Shown here: positions 1 to 9,983 of the stretch, piece after piece
Layout: the number at the start of each line of letters is the position of its first letter
Position numbering within the stretch: the first letter of the stretch is position 1
Assembly (NCBI GenBank): GCA_003254885.1
Contig: QANT01007576.1
Coordinates: forward strand, 1-55,868
DNA: 55,868 nt
Direction: 5' to 3'
DNA from: Purshia tridentata
Lineage: Eukaryota; Streptophyta; Magnoliopsida; Rosales; Rosaceae
Position numbers and translations under genes: made by a program
Notes under the pieces: generated by a model
Seen by the model: the letters and a program-made list of their open reading frames with translations, nothing else
The model's database searches: none
What the model was told of the DNA's origin: nothing

Positions 1-87
1 AATTCGATCTCATTAGGGGTTCTCAACCATCTCGATTCCCACAGTTGCACTTCCTCTATTACGGCTTTGTTTCTTTACGTCTTTGGG

Positions 88-1946
88 CTAAAAGTAATAA
101 GCAACACACAAGTAGTAGAAGAAGCTACCAAGACTTAAGAATGTTAATGCTCTGAAATACTTATCTAGACGACTCGAATCTATGGTGTCATCGAACCATC
201 TTGTTCTGAACGCCAAAATACTAAGAGCAGTAAGTAATTTTCCAATTCCCAGGAAGAAGTCAGTGGTGTGGGATCCATAATACTCAGCCATTACTTTAGC
301 TTATTGATCATCATCATCATCAATCATTTGATCAACTAAAAAACCAATCACTCCTTCTATGACTAGCCCTTCCATAACTCCCAAGAAGATGAACTGCGGA
401 ACAAACCAAAAGATGCTCATGGGAATATTAGCGTCCTCTTCACCTGCATGAATCGAACTGCTTTTAACTTGCTCCAACCTCTGGATCTCATTCCGCAAAG
501 CAAGACCTCATGATAGAACAGTAAAAGCCATTCCAACGCCAATTCTCATCCGGAAAGCACGCGATACCCATCTCTTTGGAACTATCAATTTGTAAAGGAT
601 TGAGATTATGTACTTTGATAACGAGCTAAGTACATTGAAATACACTGCAGGGTTGTAATTGCTGAAGGGATTATGCAAGTTACTCAGTTGTTCAAAAAAG
701 AATGTGCTTCCCGCTGCAGTTACCACACTGTATACAAGGAAGGATAACCACATAGATATGATTTCTTTGTAAAAAATTTTTCTCTTCTTCAGTTTTCTAA
801 TCACTGTCCAAAAATTTCCTCTTTCTGCTTTTTTTTCGAGGTACATTTGTCTGTTTTTCGTGGCCTCTTCCTGATCACTATATTTATTGTTTATGAAATA
901 AAAGGAGAAGCCACCCCAAAACAATAAATAAGAAACTCCCATCCCAATTGTTGAAATAAAGAAAATATGTTTCCAAGTTGTATTTATAAGGAAAAGAGGT
1001 ACGACTGCACCTAAAAACCATGGATGACTCCATAAAGCGTTTCTGCGGGTTTCCACTCGTTTTTCTAGTCGTTCTTTTTCTTCATCTGTGCATTCTCCTA
1101 TTTGTTCTTGTTCTCTTAAATATTGATCGTTAAGAAATTCATCCAAAGCAGCGGACCGTCCAGCTTCGCCCATCACCAATAGTACCACAGCTGCATAGAA
1201 TACTTTAGCTATAGCATCCTTGCTCATGTACTTTGCAGAAAACCATAATAGAAACAGCCCCTGCAACAAAAATGTTTTAGTTAGTCAACATATTTTTGAC
1301 AATTAATCAATGTTAATTTCCTACAAATAATTAAAGACTTTTGGGAAGCTAATTAAAAAAAGTGTTGACATTAAGGCAACTTAGCTGTCTCGTTTAGGAA
1401 GTTTTCATTTTAATTAAAATGTCCAAATTATAGTTAATAGAGTTTAGCTTAAATTGAATGTACTGCCAGGTGGCTCTATCTCATAGGACAGGTAGTTAGT
1501 GGAGCTGTGAGCTCACAGGCTGGCTCCACAATTCTGTTATAGCAGCAATGTATGCGTGTGTGCTTGGTGTGTGAAAGAATATATATGAAACTATTGTGAT
1601 CTAGCTCAACTTGAGCTTCACGAAAATTCCCCTCAGAAATCTCTTCTTTTCTTCTCATTTTCTGCATAATTTCCGCTAATTAACAAAGATCACTTACAAG
1701 AATATAGGCAGCATTTGTGGTGGCAATTACATTGAAGCAACCTATCTTGGAGGTGTGTGAGATATGAGTAAAGACAATGATCATGATGTCTGATGCCCCA
1801 TCTTGTATATTCGTAATTATGGCAGCTATTTGAAAACGTTGATGCTTCCATGTCAACGTGAGGTACGTTATCAAGATTGAAATTATCGCATGATTGGCGA
1901 AACTATGGCTAAAAACCAAACCTACTCGGGCATAACAAAAAAACAT
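88..1946 (-). pseudogene. NRT1/PTR family (NPF, POT superfamily) transporter pseudogene
   Basis: Proton-coupled peptide/nitrate-type transporter remnant on the minus strand; the family sits in the plasma or vacuolar membrane. An exon ending at 1698 (clean gtaagt donor) encodes the early transmembrane part, with ITYLT and NIQDGASDI motifs. It splices in phase to an exon starting at 1260 after a ttgcag acceptor: AAYIL joins GLFLLWFSAKY. The large exon carries ALGE/MGEAGRS-like and FFFEQ-type family motifs and continues to 88. It is broken by two in-frame stops, TGA at 508-510 and TAA at 301-303. Homologous sequence resumes in the same frame after each: NIPMSIFWFVPQFIFLGVMEG, then AEYYGSH and SRLDKYFRAL. 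The conceptual product is about 470 residues against 550-600 for the family, and the central cytoplasmic loop is short. The length resembles short NPF5-type members, but the subgroup is not certain. The N-terminal exon is not securely identified. Frame conservation on both sides of each stop suggests recent decay or sequence error. Confidence 0.85.
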
Positions 1947-2972
1947 GAGAAATTAGTTAGAAAGTAGTTAGTTTGAATTACTGTGTATACATCCACCAAA
2001 TTGTACGTACGTTTATCAAATTTCGTTCACAAAATAATTTGAAAATTAATATTTTTGCTGACTTTTTTCTGTTTGTTTTTACCTGAATTCTAATGTTAAC
2101 TGTGTATTATAAATTTAAGGGTGTGACCAAAAGAGGCCATATGGATGCATAAATTTTTTTGAAGATCTAATACAATAATACATAGCTATTACATGGTTAT
2201 GGAAGCAAAATCAAGTACACCCATACACATTCATAGATATTCATAGCTCTTGAACTTGGAATATATACATGGTTATATGAATGAAACAAGCAAAATCAAG
2301 TATATATATATAGAGTAGCTGTATAATCCAAATTTAATGAGAGAGGAAATGGATTCATAATATTTTTTGGGTGTGTATGATCGAGTTCATATTCAAGAAT
2401 TTATAATTTTGATTTGTAATACATGAGTTGGTTTAAATAAGCAAAAACAAGTATAAAGTAGAATCCAAACTTCCACTTTGGAGTTAGTTATTTCATTTCA
2501 ATCAAATAAGATACGGACATGTAATTATAGTACTACCATATCGTTTCATGAACAAATTTAGTAACTCGATCTATAACTATTAAAAATCTCAAAAATCAAT
2601 TCAGAATATATGTATGGATAAAAAAATAATTAACTACATGTTTAACAAAGATTAATACCCCGGATGCATGTTGTTGCCTTGGAAAAGTATATGTATTTTC
2701 CGAATGCCCACATAGTTGAGGAGATTAATTTGTAAGCAAAACCTGCAATCATCCGCTTCCGAAAGGAGTTAGTTATGCTTTAATAAATATTGATACATAT
2801 ATATATATATACACACACACAAAGTCTTCCCTCTCTATGCATGCAAGCTATTGGCAAACCAGTAGATCGAGTTCAACTACATGAAATGGAATAATAAAAG
2901 TACTAGTGAATTAATTGCATCAAGAGAAGAGTAGAAAACTACAAAATTTCGAAAAGCTGCATGCATGCCTAC
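1947..2972. other. AT-rich intron/upstream DNA of the NPF pseudogene
   Basis: AT-rich, non-coding on both strands as far as I can see. It lies between the recognisable NPF exon and the possible upstream exon, so it is probably intron or promoter sequence. It contains the dinucleotide microsatellite listed separately. Confidence 0.5.
2796..2821. repeat. compound microsatellite (AT)n(AC)n
   Basis: A short run of alternating AT followed directly by alternating AC lies in the upstream region of the NPF pseudogene. No further function is suggested. Confidence 0.8.
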
Positions 2973-3047
2973 CTCCAAGAGAAAGTAAACGCTAAACTCT
3001 CGAAAATATGGCGAGGGTGTAGCTACTATGAAATTGTGAGTGTTCAT
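2973..3047 (-). other. possible first exon of the NPF pseudogene
   Basis: Starting from an ATG at 3045-3047, 25 codons stay open on the minus strand and end at a gtaggc donor-like site (2971-2972). It lies about 1 kb upstream of the recognisable NPF exon. The splice phase (0) does not match the two acceptor candidates near 1921-1924, which need one carried-over base. It is therefore either a 5' UTR exon or a coincidence. No family motif is visible. Confidence 0.2.
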
Positions 3048-3330
3048 TTATAGATAGTATGGAGATTGGAATGCGAAGCCACCAATATTTTAATATATGA
3101 CAAGTTGTCAAGTGGCTACCGAGAAGACCTTTTTTATTTCAATTAGATGACTGATCGAGATGAAGACATTTTTCTGTTTTTTATGAAAACCAGACGACTT
3201 GAAGAGGAGGGACTTTGCCAGTCTTTGAATATTGTTCTCCAATTGTGGCACCCGTTAGCTTTCTAGATATGCATAAACAAAGGGACTTACCCTATTAAGC
3301 CATCTCACCAAGGTCAACAAAGTCAAAAGC
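3045..3330. other. intergenic DNA upstream of the NPF pseudogene
   Basis: No coding region or element recognised. It probably includes promoter sequence of the former transporter gene. Confidence 0.35.
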
Positions 3331-3681
3331 TGCAAGGTGTTTGCAGGTATGTCACAATCAGCCAAAGTCTTCCTCTCTCTCTATACCTCTCTAATTACTC
3401 ACCTATATGGGGTAGGTTATACGCTGTGTAAACTGTACATGAGAGAGGGGACCTAAGCCTTTATTTTATAGGTGAAAACTCTAGATACCTTTCCCATAAA
3501 GGAATTCTAGAAGTTTATCCTTACCACCTCCTGAATTCATGGCCTAATAGAATAAGTATTCCTACTGTAAATGGTATTCCTACTTCACTTTAATGAATCC
3601 GGCTGTTCAAGTTGATTCCCTCTTGTATTCTTAGTCTCGATAGGTATTCTAATAGGATGTAAACTCAATATGGTCCTTACA
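3331..3681 (-). mobile_element. Ty1/copia-like LTR fragment
   Basis: Read on the minus strand, a purine-rich tract (about 3682-3696, AAGTGGGAGAA) directly precedes a TGTAAGGACC start. This is the usual polypurine-tract/3' LTR junction of plant copia elements. The LTR would run from 3681 down to about 3331, where the plus strand starts with TG. A TATA-like CCTATAAAATA lies at about 3460-3470 in the correct orientation. About 100 bp of internal sequence remains to 3782, where a CACTA-like end begins. I found no second LTR. The left boundary is approximate. Confidence 0.45.
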
Positions 3682-3782
3682 TTCTCCCACTTGAGTGTCA
3701 CACCTATTTGAAACCTTCCTTCAAAACTAAAAACATTTTCCTTATGTGCACAGGTAGAGAGGCAATTTGAAACAACACCTAT

Positions 3783-5028
3783 CACTACTACAAAAAGCTC
3801 AATAGACATCACATTTTTATTATCATTTATTAATAAAACTGATATTAGAAAAACTTAGACATCGGTTGATTTTTCGGCCGATATCTAAAGTAACTAATAT
3901 ATCAGCACAATTTTAAACTGATATTTAAAAATATGCCTTTTGCCAATCTACCACCTAAAAACTGATAACTAAAGTCCTAACTGATAACTTTGGTGACCTA
4001 AAAAAAAAGGCGCTTAATTTTCCCTCACACTTACTATTTCATTTTGGGTTATACAAAACACAAAACCCCAAGGCTGTTTTGCCCCAAGACAGAACCCCTT
4101 AGTCAGTCTCACACTTTCAGACACTCTAAACCTTTCAAATAAATCAACACTACCACACTCACAGAGATCACACTTTCAAACAAATCAAAACACTCACAGA
4201 GGTCTCTTCTTAGACACAGACGAGACGAACAAAGACGGAGGAGGCGACACCAGATCGATCGGTCGCGGCAAACCTCCATCAAAATCGCGGTCAGTAGAGG
4301 CATCCACCACTGGAGATCGACATTGAGGTTAGTGTTCGCCTCTAACCTTTCCTCTTCGTCTTCTCTGTTTCTTCCTTCTCTCTGCGTTTCTGTGGCTTCT
4401 ATTTACAGAAAATGGGGCTTCACATATGTTAGTTTCTTTTGGTGTTAAATAATTTTCTAAAATTTCATGCCTTATATTTTGGGTTTTGTTGAATGTTACT
4501 GAAATTAGGGGTTAAATGTTGGATTTTTCTGTTGGAAGTAATGGGTTTAAGTCGAATTATTCATTTGGTAATTATGGGTTTAGGCTGAAAGTGAAAGCCC
4601 CAAATAATAAGATTATGGGTTTAGGCTAAACGAAAATAGTTTTGTTTGTAGATTTTCCCCACTCTATATTGGTTGGTGCCCAAGAAGATGGATGATTATA
4701 ATGCTGATTTTGGAACTATCCTAAACTTTCATAAACATATATAATGTTGATATTTTTCAAGTGACTGTGTTTGGATAATTATGCAGAATGTGTGTGAATT
4801 AGGACCTTTTAGTCGACTGTGAATTCAATCCCATTCAATTCAGAAGATTGACCAAAATAAGAGGCTCACATAAAATAAGTCAAGGAATTACAACTCTATG
4901 TCATCATGACAAACACTTAATTCATATGCATTTATTCCTTTTTGGAGGCTTTGTGATGTAGAACAGATTGAAAAGTAGCTTAAGTGTTGAAAACTAGGGA
5001 AATTATTTCTACTAGACTTTGCTCTTGA
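3783..5028 (+). mobile_element. CACTA-like transposon left end
   Basis: It starts CACTACTACAAAAAGC, matching the CACTAC terminus of En/Spm-type (CACTA) transposons. The first 30 bp share an AATAGACATCA block with the reverse complement of the end at 19936. Subterminal sequence is full of ACTGATA/CAGTTT motifs, as is usual for CACTA elements. From about 4080 to 4440 the sequence turns into a GC-richer, leader-like stretch with a possible GTTAGT donor near 4325, which may be captured host DNA. No transposase is encoded here. The element is cut at 5029 by a gypsy LTR. The three bases flanking this end (TAT) do not match those beside the end at 19936, so the two may not be ends of the same insertion. 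Confidence 0.55.
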
Positions 5029-5384
5029 TGTAACGACCCGTACCTTCCTAAGTAAATGATAATAGGGCCCAACGTTGACTTTTGGTTCTAACAAGATTTT
5101 AGCTTTGACCTTGGGTCCGTTAGGAAGGTCTCGAGCTCACGAGTTCATAGACACGCGGCATGGGCTATTTAGAGTTACGGTTAAAAAGTTATGAACGTGA
5201 TAAAGGAGCTCAAGGTTGACTTTTTAAAGTACTTGAGGTTTAGAGTTGACTTTGACACAGTTACGTAGAGCTCGACGCCACGAATTCGTAGACACGTAGC
5301 ATGCGTCGTTTGGAGCTACGGTTTGAGAAATACGGAGGTTCAAAGTGAGGGGCAAACTTGTAATTATGATGAAATGGGTTTAAA

Positions 5385-5407
5385 TTCCAGAAAATTCTGG
5401 AACTTTC
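5385..5407 (+). promoter_or_regulatory. heat-shock element in LTR1
   Basis: Five perfect alternating TTC/GAA units are each separated by two bases (TTC, GAA, TTC, GAA, TTC). This is the canonical binding site of heat-shock factor trimers. It lies immediately upstream of a CT-rich tract containing TTTTATGTATTTC, a plausible start-site region. The same array is present in the other three LTRs of this family in the window. Function is inferred from the motif only. Confidence 0.75.
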
Positions 5408-6330
5408 CCCCTCTTTTATGTATTTCTCTCTCTCCCCTCTCTCCACGGGAAGACAGCAGCCCCAGCCCCAGCCCCAGCCCGACTCCTCCCTCACCCTCTC
5501 TCCCCTGCGCGACGCCGCCCATTTTCGGCCACCTCCGACCTGCCCAGCCACCGGCGAGCCCACCCAGCCTCCTCCCGCGCCGCCCAGCCCCTCCCTCTCC
5601 CTCTCTCCCGATCCCTCTCCCCGGCGTGCGAGACTGGAGCTTCCAGCTCCAGCCATCTCCGGCGACGATAGACGACGGGACGGACGAGAACCACCTCCCT
5701 AGCCACCGGCCGTCTTCCCCTAAGCTTCTCCATGCCGGCCAGCCACGTTCCAGCAAGAAATCAGCCGGAAAATTCCCCAAAGCTGCCGGCCCTCTTCTCG
5801 AATTTCGGCCAATTTCCGGCGCCAATCTCTTCGATTTCAGGCAACACTCCCGAGTCCAAGGACGATCGCGACGATCCATTCGGAAACCAAGGCTAGGCTA
5901 TCTCTGTGAGTGGACTCTGTTTCCTAAACTTGTTTATGAATCTTTATGAATTTAATGATTTAATTTATATTTATATTTTGAGTTATTTGAGCCGTGATTT
6001 AATTATTTAGAAATATTGTTCAATTATCGAGTATGGAAATGGATTTGACGTACTTGGAAACGTTATGATTTCTGAAAGTAAACATTTGTGGTCATTTGTA
6101 TTGTGAAATATTACGGGTTTGGTTATCGAAAAAGGGATTTTATAATGATTTCACGATATTAGAAAGTTTTTATAGTTTGAAAAGAACAAAGGAAGATTTA
6201 TGGGAAAAGAATTTTCAAACCACCCTTCGCAGTACCCTTGAGATGATCAGCTTTAATAGGTCTTTGGGACCCATCACGGCACACACATAGGCTTTGGGCC
6301 GTGTGTCGGGATGCTTTGCCCTTTGGGGGC

Positions 6331-6520
6331 GGCCCTGCGTGCACGTACGGCAGGAAATTGGCCCTGCATGTGTATGACAGACCCTGGCTCTGCACATGTA
6401 CGGCAGGATATGGGCCCTGCATGCGTACGGCAGGTTGTAGGCCCTGCGCATGTACGGCAGGAAATATTGGCCCTGCATGCGTACGGCAGGTCGTAGGCCC
6501 TGCGCATGTACGGCAGGTTC
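6331..6520 (+). repeat. GC-rich hairpin repeat array in LTR1
   Basis: About seven tandem units of 26-29 bp share a core of the form CCTGC-n9-GCAGG with a central GTACGGCAGG. Each unit can fold on itself (CCTGC pairs GCAGG). The array follows a separate stem, CGGCACAC (6277-6284) with GTGTGTCG (6301-6308). It is nearly identical in LTR2 and recognisable but diverged in LTR3. Local GC content is far above the flanks. Confidence 0.8.
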
Positions 6521-6530
6521 AGTGGGTGAC

Positions 6531-6736
6531 TGTTGGGTGCGAAATTCCAAAGTGATATTTAGTAACTTAACTAGATTTATTGATTTTCCAGAAAATCTCA
6601 AAATGAATTTTAAAGTATGGATTTACTCATGGATGTTGGGTGCGAAATTCTAAAGTGATATTTAGTAAATTAATTAGTTTTATTGATTTTCCAGAAAATC
6701 TCAAAATGAATTTTAAAGTATGGATTTATTCATACA
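6531..6736 (+). repeat. 103-bp tandem duplication private to LTR1
   Basis: A unit starting TGTTGGGTGCGAAATTC occurs at 6531 and again at 6634 with few differences. LTR2 has only one copy at the corresponding place (about 11525). The duplication arose in LTR1 after it separated from LTR2, or LTR1 belongs to another copy. Confidence 0.85.
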
Positions 6737-7261
6737 GTTTTCAATGGATTTTATGAAAGTGATTTTAAAACTGGGGGATTTCAAAGAAAAGTTACGAAAT
6801 TCTAAGAAACTTTAAAGTAAAGGTTTATTAATATCTATTTTGATTTATGTCCACTCACTGAGTTAACTCATTAGTTTTATCCATTTTATTGTTTTAAATT
6901 TTCCCCCAGGTGGTAGCGGTGGAGCGGTCGAGCCAAAGACGTCGAGGCAATCCAGCGAACATTTGAAAGCTATAGGAACTAATTAATCTTGTAAAATTTG
7001 TCTTCTTAGTAAATTTTTATAGCGCGGCTCTGATAATCTAATGAAAATTTAAGAAATTGATTTGAAATTGGGTTGGAGACCCTTTTGGTTGTGGTAGAGG
7101 AGCTGTGGAACTTAGAAGTGCATTTGCAGGTCTCGTGGAGAAAAAGGGTTCGTCCAATTTCAGGGGAGGTTCTGCCGAAATTTCGGTAGGATTTTCCTTG
7201 ATATTGGATGCCCGCAGGATCACTCCGGGTTCCAGGGTGGAATTCGGGGTGGGTCCTGTCA

Positions 7262-7391
7262 GTTACAGTTAGCCGTGAAGAATGGGAACAAGCACACCGG
7301 TGTGTATTGGAAAATGCCTCTGAAATTGAGTCTTATGCAGAGTAAGTATATCTATCCACCACTGAGGCTAATAAAATACTACAATAAAGTN
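7262..7391. other. unassigned stretch ending in a single N (assembly join)
   Basis: After LTR1 one would expect the primer-binding site TGGTATCAGAGC, as seen after the LTR remnant at 30016. Instead there are about 130 bp of unrelated sequence and one undetermined base at 7391. Right of the N the sequence starts in the middle of the gag N-terminus, at the point equivalent to 30132 in the second copy. The N looks like a contig join or a misassembly. Confidence 0.6.
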
Positions 7392-8643
7392 CCGGGGGAC
7401 CACCATAGGGTTAATGAAGGTGCAACTGAGACTGCACAAGGTGTCGCTCAGTCCTTGGATCGTTTAGTTGAGGCGATGACTAATGTAGTACATACTTGTG
7501 GACCTACAGAAGGAGATTATAGTATTGAACGAGCCCATAGACTTGGGGCTACCGTCTTTAAGGGAACGACGGATCTGGGTATAGCAAATGATTGGATAAT
7601 GAGACTAGAAAGAATTTTTGAAGTTATGAGGTGTCCGGATGGAAAAAGATAGTATTGGCCCCATTCTTACTTGAAGGTGATGCTTATTTTTGGTGGGAAA
7701 CAGAAAAAGCAAGGCTGACCGCCGATGAGATTACTTGGGATAGGTTTAGAAGTGCTTTTATGAGCAGTATTATTCCAGAGTGTATTGTGATGAGAAACGG
7801 ATAGAATTCCAAAGGTTGAGACAGGGATCCATGACCGTGGCAGGGTATGAAAGGAAATTTATAGAGCTTTCTAGATTTTGCCCGCATCTTGTGGCGGATG
7901 GGAGAGAGAAGTACTCTAGATTTGAGGATGGTTTAAGAGAAGAAATTCGTACGACGGTTGCAGCTGCTATGCATACAAGTTATATTAGCTTGAGAGAGGC
8001 TGCCATGAAAGTTGAAAGGTTTCTTACAGAAGGAAACAGAGGTGGGATGAGACGCCGTTACTATCAGAGCACAATAGTAGGTAGTCCTAGTCAAGGACCG
8101 TCCAAAAGAGGCAGTCTCAGTTCTAGTTCTTCGAGAAGTGGTGGATTCCGAGGTTACCAACATGATGTGGGTGGTAAGGAAGGCTCAGGACATAGTCGCA
8201 AATTCGAAGATCAGTCCATTTCTGATAGTGTTAGTACCTCGGATTTTCCAGAAAAACAGCGATTCCCTAGAGTTGGTGCTCATAGGTATCCGGTTAGTGA
8301 GACTTGCAACAGACGCCATGAAGGGCCTTGCCTAATAGGTATTACGGAAGGATGCTTCCATGGTGGACAGATGGGGCACTATGGAAAGGACAGCCCGATG
8401 TTGTACCATGAAGAAGGTGAAGCTTCTGGATCAGCTATACATACGAAACAAACCTTCAAGATTCAAGGTCATAGCCACGGAGTGACACAAAGTGGAGATG
8501 GTACAAGTAGTAGTGGCGCTCAGTCTAGTCACTCCGTTAGAGGCGGTAGACAACAAAGAGAACGTTCTAGAGCTTCAGGCAGAGTCTTTACCATGACCCA
8601 GCAGCGGGCATCAGTTTCCCCAGACGTCATTTTAGGTACGTGA
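7392..8643 (+). pseudogene. gag of gag-only gypsy element, copy 1 (frameshifted)
   Basis: Retrotransposon gag (nucleocapsid-type) remnant. Order: DYSIERAHRLG and VANDWIMRLERIFEVM-like segment, GDAYFWWETEKARL motif, QGSMTVAGYERKFIELSRFCPHL motif, serine-rich region, then a degenerate zinc knuckle. The homologous copy at 30109-31343 keeps C-x2-C-x4-H-x4-C. Here the second and third cysteines are Gly and Ser (CFHGGQMGHYGKDS), so zinc binding should be lost. Two frameshifts break the frame, near 7648 and near 7755. The long open frame from 7780 is only the C-terminal two-thirds and its apparent first codon is GTG. The start of gag is missing at the N (7391). No protease, reverse transcriptase or integrase follows. 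The polypurine tract comes only about 530 bp later, so the element is gag-only and would depend on enzymes from related elements. Confidence 0.8.
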
Positions 8644-9180
8644 TCTAGTTTGGGTGAAAGGCCCATATTTATTAATTATGCACTTTATTGTCTCACTTGG
8701 ACTTACACTGTTTGACATTAGAGAAGCTTAAGTGTAATCTAAAGTCAATTGGAGAATTTAGTAAGGCCCTAAGTAATAGTTTTGGGGGAGATAAGTGTGA
8801 TATCGATGGTGGAATAGTAAGGGAGGCTAATGGAAATTCTAATTAGGATGAAGTGGATGAAATAATTGAGAATAAAAGTGATTAAGTGATAAGAGGGGAT
8901 GGATTTAAGGTAATGGACTTACGCAAGAATATCTTATTTGCAGTGAGAGCGTGCGACATGGCGTAGTTAGTGGGAAATAGTGTTCTTAAGAAGGAATATT
9001 AAGAAAAATTTAAGAAAATATCCGAGTATAATTAAGTGGGATTCTTAATCAGAGTAGCGCAGCGAAAGCGTGGTGGCTTATAGTTTGAGAAGAGCAGAGG
9101 AAGAAATGAAGAAAGCTGAGAACTAGATTACCACCACGTGTGTAAAACTTCGAGGACGAAATTTTTTAACGGGGGGAGAT
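8644..9180 (+). other. 3' internal region and polypurine tract of gag-only element
   Basis: Non-coding AT-rich internal DNA. It ends with a segment typical of the 3' end of chromovirus-type gypsy elements (TTCGAGGACGAAATTTT). The polypurine tract ACGGGGGGAGAT at about 9169-9180 directly abuts the LTR2 start at 9181. This tract primes plus-strand DNA synthesis. Its retention, with pol absent, fits an internally deleted but once replication-competent template. Confidence 0.75.
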
Positions 9181-9537
9181 TGTAACGACCCGCACCTTTT
9201 AAGTGAATTATAATAGGGCCCAACGTTGACTTTTGGTTCTAAAAAGATTTTAGCTTTGACTTTGGGTCTGTTAGGCAGGTCTCGAGCTCACGAGTTCATA
9301 GACATACGGCATGGGTGATTTAGAGTTACGGTTAAAAAGTTATGAACGTGATAAGAGAGCTCAAAGTTGACTTTTTAAATTGCTTGGAGTTTAGAGTTGA
9401 CTTGGACATGATTACGTAGAGCTCGACGCCACGAATTCGTAGACACGTAGCATGCGTCGTTTGGAGCTACGGTTTGAGAAATACGGGGGTTCAAAGTGAG
9501 GGGCAAACTTGTAATTTTGAGGAAATTGCATAAAATA

Positions 9538-9560
9538 TTCCAGAAAATTCTGGAATATTC
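9538..9560 (+). promoter_or_regulatory. heat-shock element in LTR2
   Basis: Five perfect TTC/GAA units spaced by two bases, at the position equivalent to the LTR1 array. Only the fourth spacer differs (TA instead of CT). A further TTC-rich run continues into the CT-rich leader. Confidence 0.75.
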
Positions 9561-9983
9561 TTCTCCCCCTATTTCTTCCCCTCTCCACGCGCAGGCCAGC
9601 AGAAGAAGAAGCCCAGCCCGACGCCCCTTTCTCTCTCCCCCTGCTCGACCCCCCAGCCCGTCTCCGGCCACCCAGACCCGCCGGCGACGTCGCCAGTCGC
9701 CGGCCAGCTACCTCCCGACGCCCCCAGCCCCTCCCTCTCCCTCTCTCCCGATCTCTCTCTCTCCTGCGTGCGCGACTGGAGCTTCCAGCTCCAGCCACCT
9801 CCGGCGACGGTAGGCGACGGGACTGGCCGAGGATCACTCCCCAGCCGCCGGCCAGCCACCTCGAGCTCCCCCACGACAGCCAGCAGCTCCCCTCGACGCG
9901 AGACGATGCCGGAAAAGCACCCAACTGCCGCCACTTGTTCGTCAATTCCGGCCAAATTTCGGCACCAATCTCCTTGATTTTAG

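Larger units (their letters stand above)
5029..7261 (+). mobile_element. LTR1 of gag-only gypsy element
   Basis: This LTR starts TGTAACGACCCG and ends CCTGTCA, as in chromovirus-related plant gypsy families. It aligns nearly throughout with LTR2 (9181-12155), LTR3 (minus strand, 23792-26342) and part of LTR4 (minus strand, 31566-32263). Internal parts in order: heat-shock-like array, C-rich leader (about 5405-5840), short GC-rich exon-like segment (5841-5905), donor-like GTGAGTGGA at 5906, hairpin-repeat array (6331-6520), private 103-bp duplication, and acceptor-like TTTTCCCCCAG ending at 6909. Unlike LTR2 it lacks a 772-bp GT-AG segment and has its own duplication. It therefore need not be the sister LTR of LTR2. 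Flanking 5-mers (CTTGA left; AGCCT after LTR2) show no target duplication. Confidence 0.85.

Noticed and set aside
1476..1667. 63-residue frame between NPF exons
   Set aside because: It lies within the inferred intron and has no NPF motif.
5261..5949. Long overlapping frames, including a Pro/Ser-rich 208-residue frame, in the C-rich part of LTR1 (and equivalents at 9375-9977)
   Set aside because: They arise from low-complexity CCT/CCG sequence free of stops in several frames. The frames are not conserved between LTR1, LTR2 and LTR3.
6331..6520. CRISPR-like appearance of regularly spaced repeats
   Set aside because: Plant LTR context, units directly tandem with no true unique spacers, no cas genes.
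6198..6653. Repetitive Cys/Arg/Ala-rich frames across the hairpin array
   Set aside because: All frames are open on both strands because of the repeat itself. No family resemblance.
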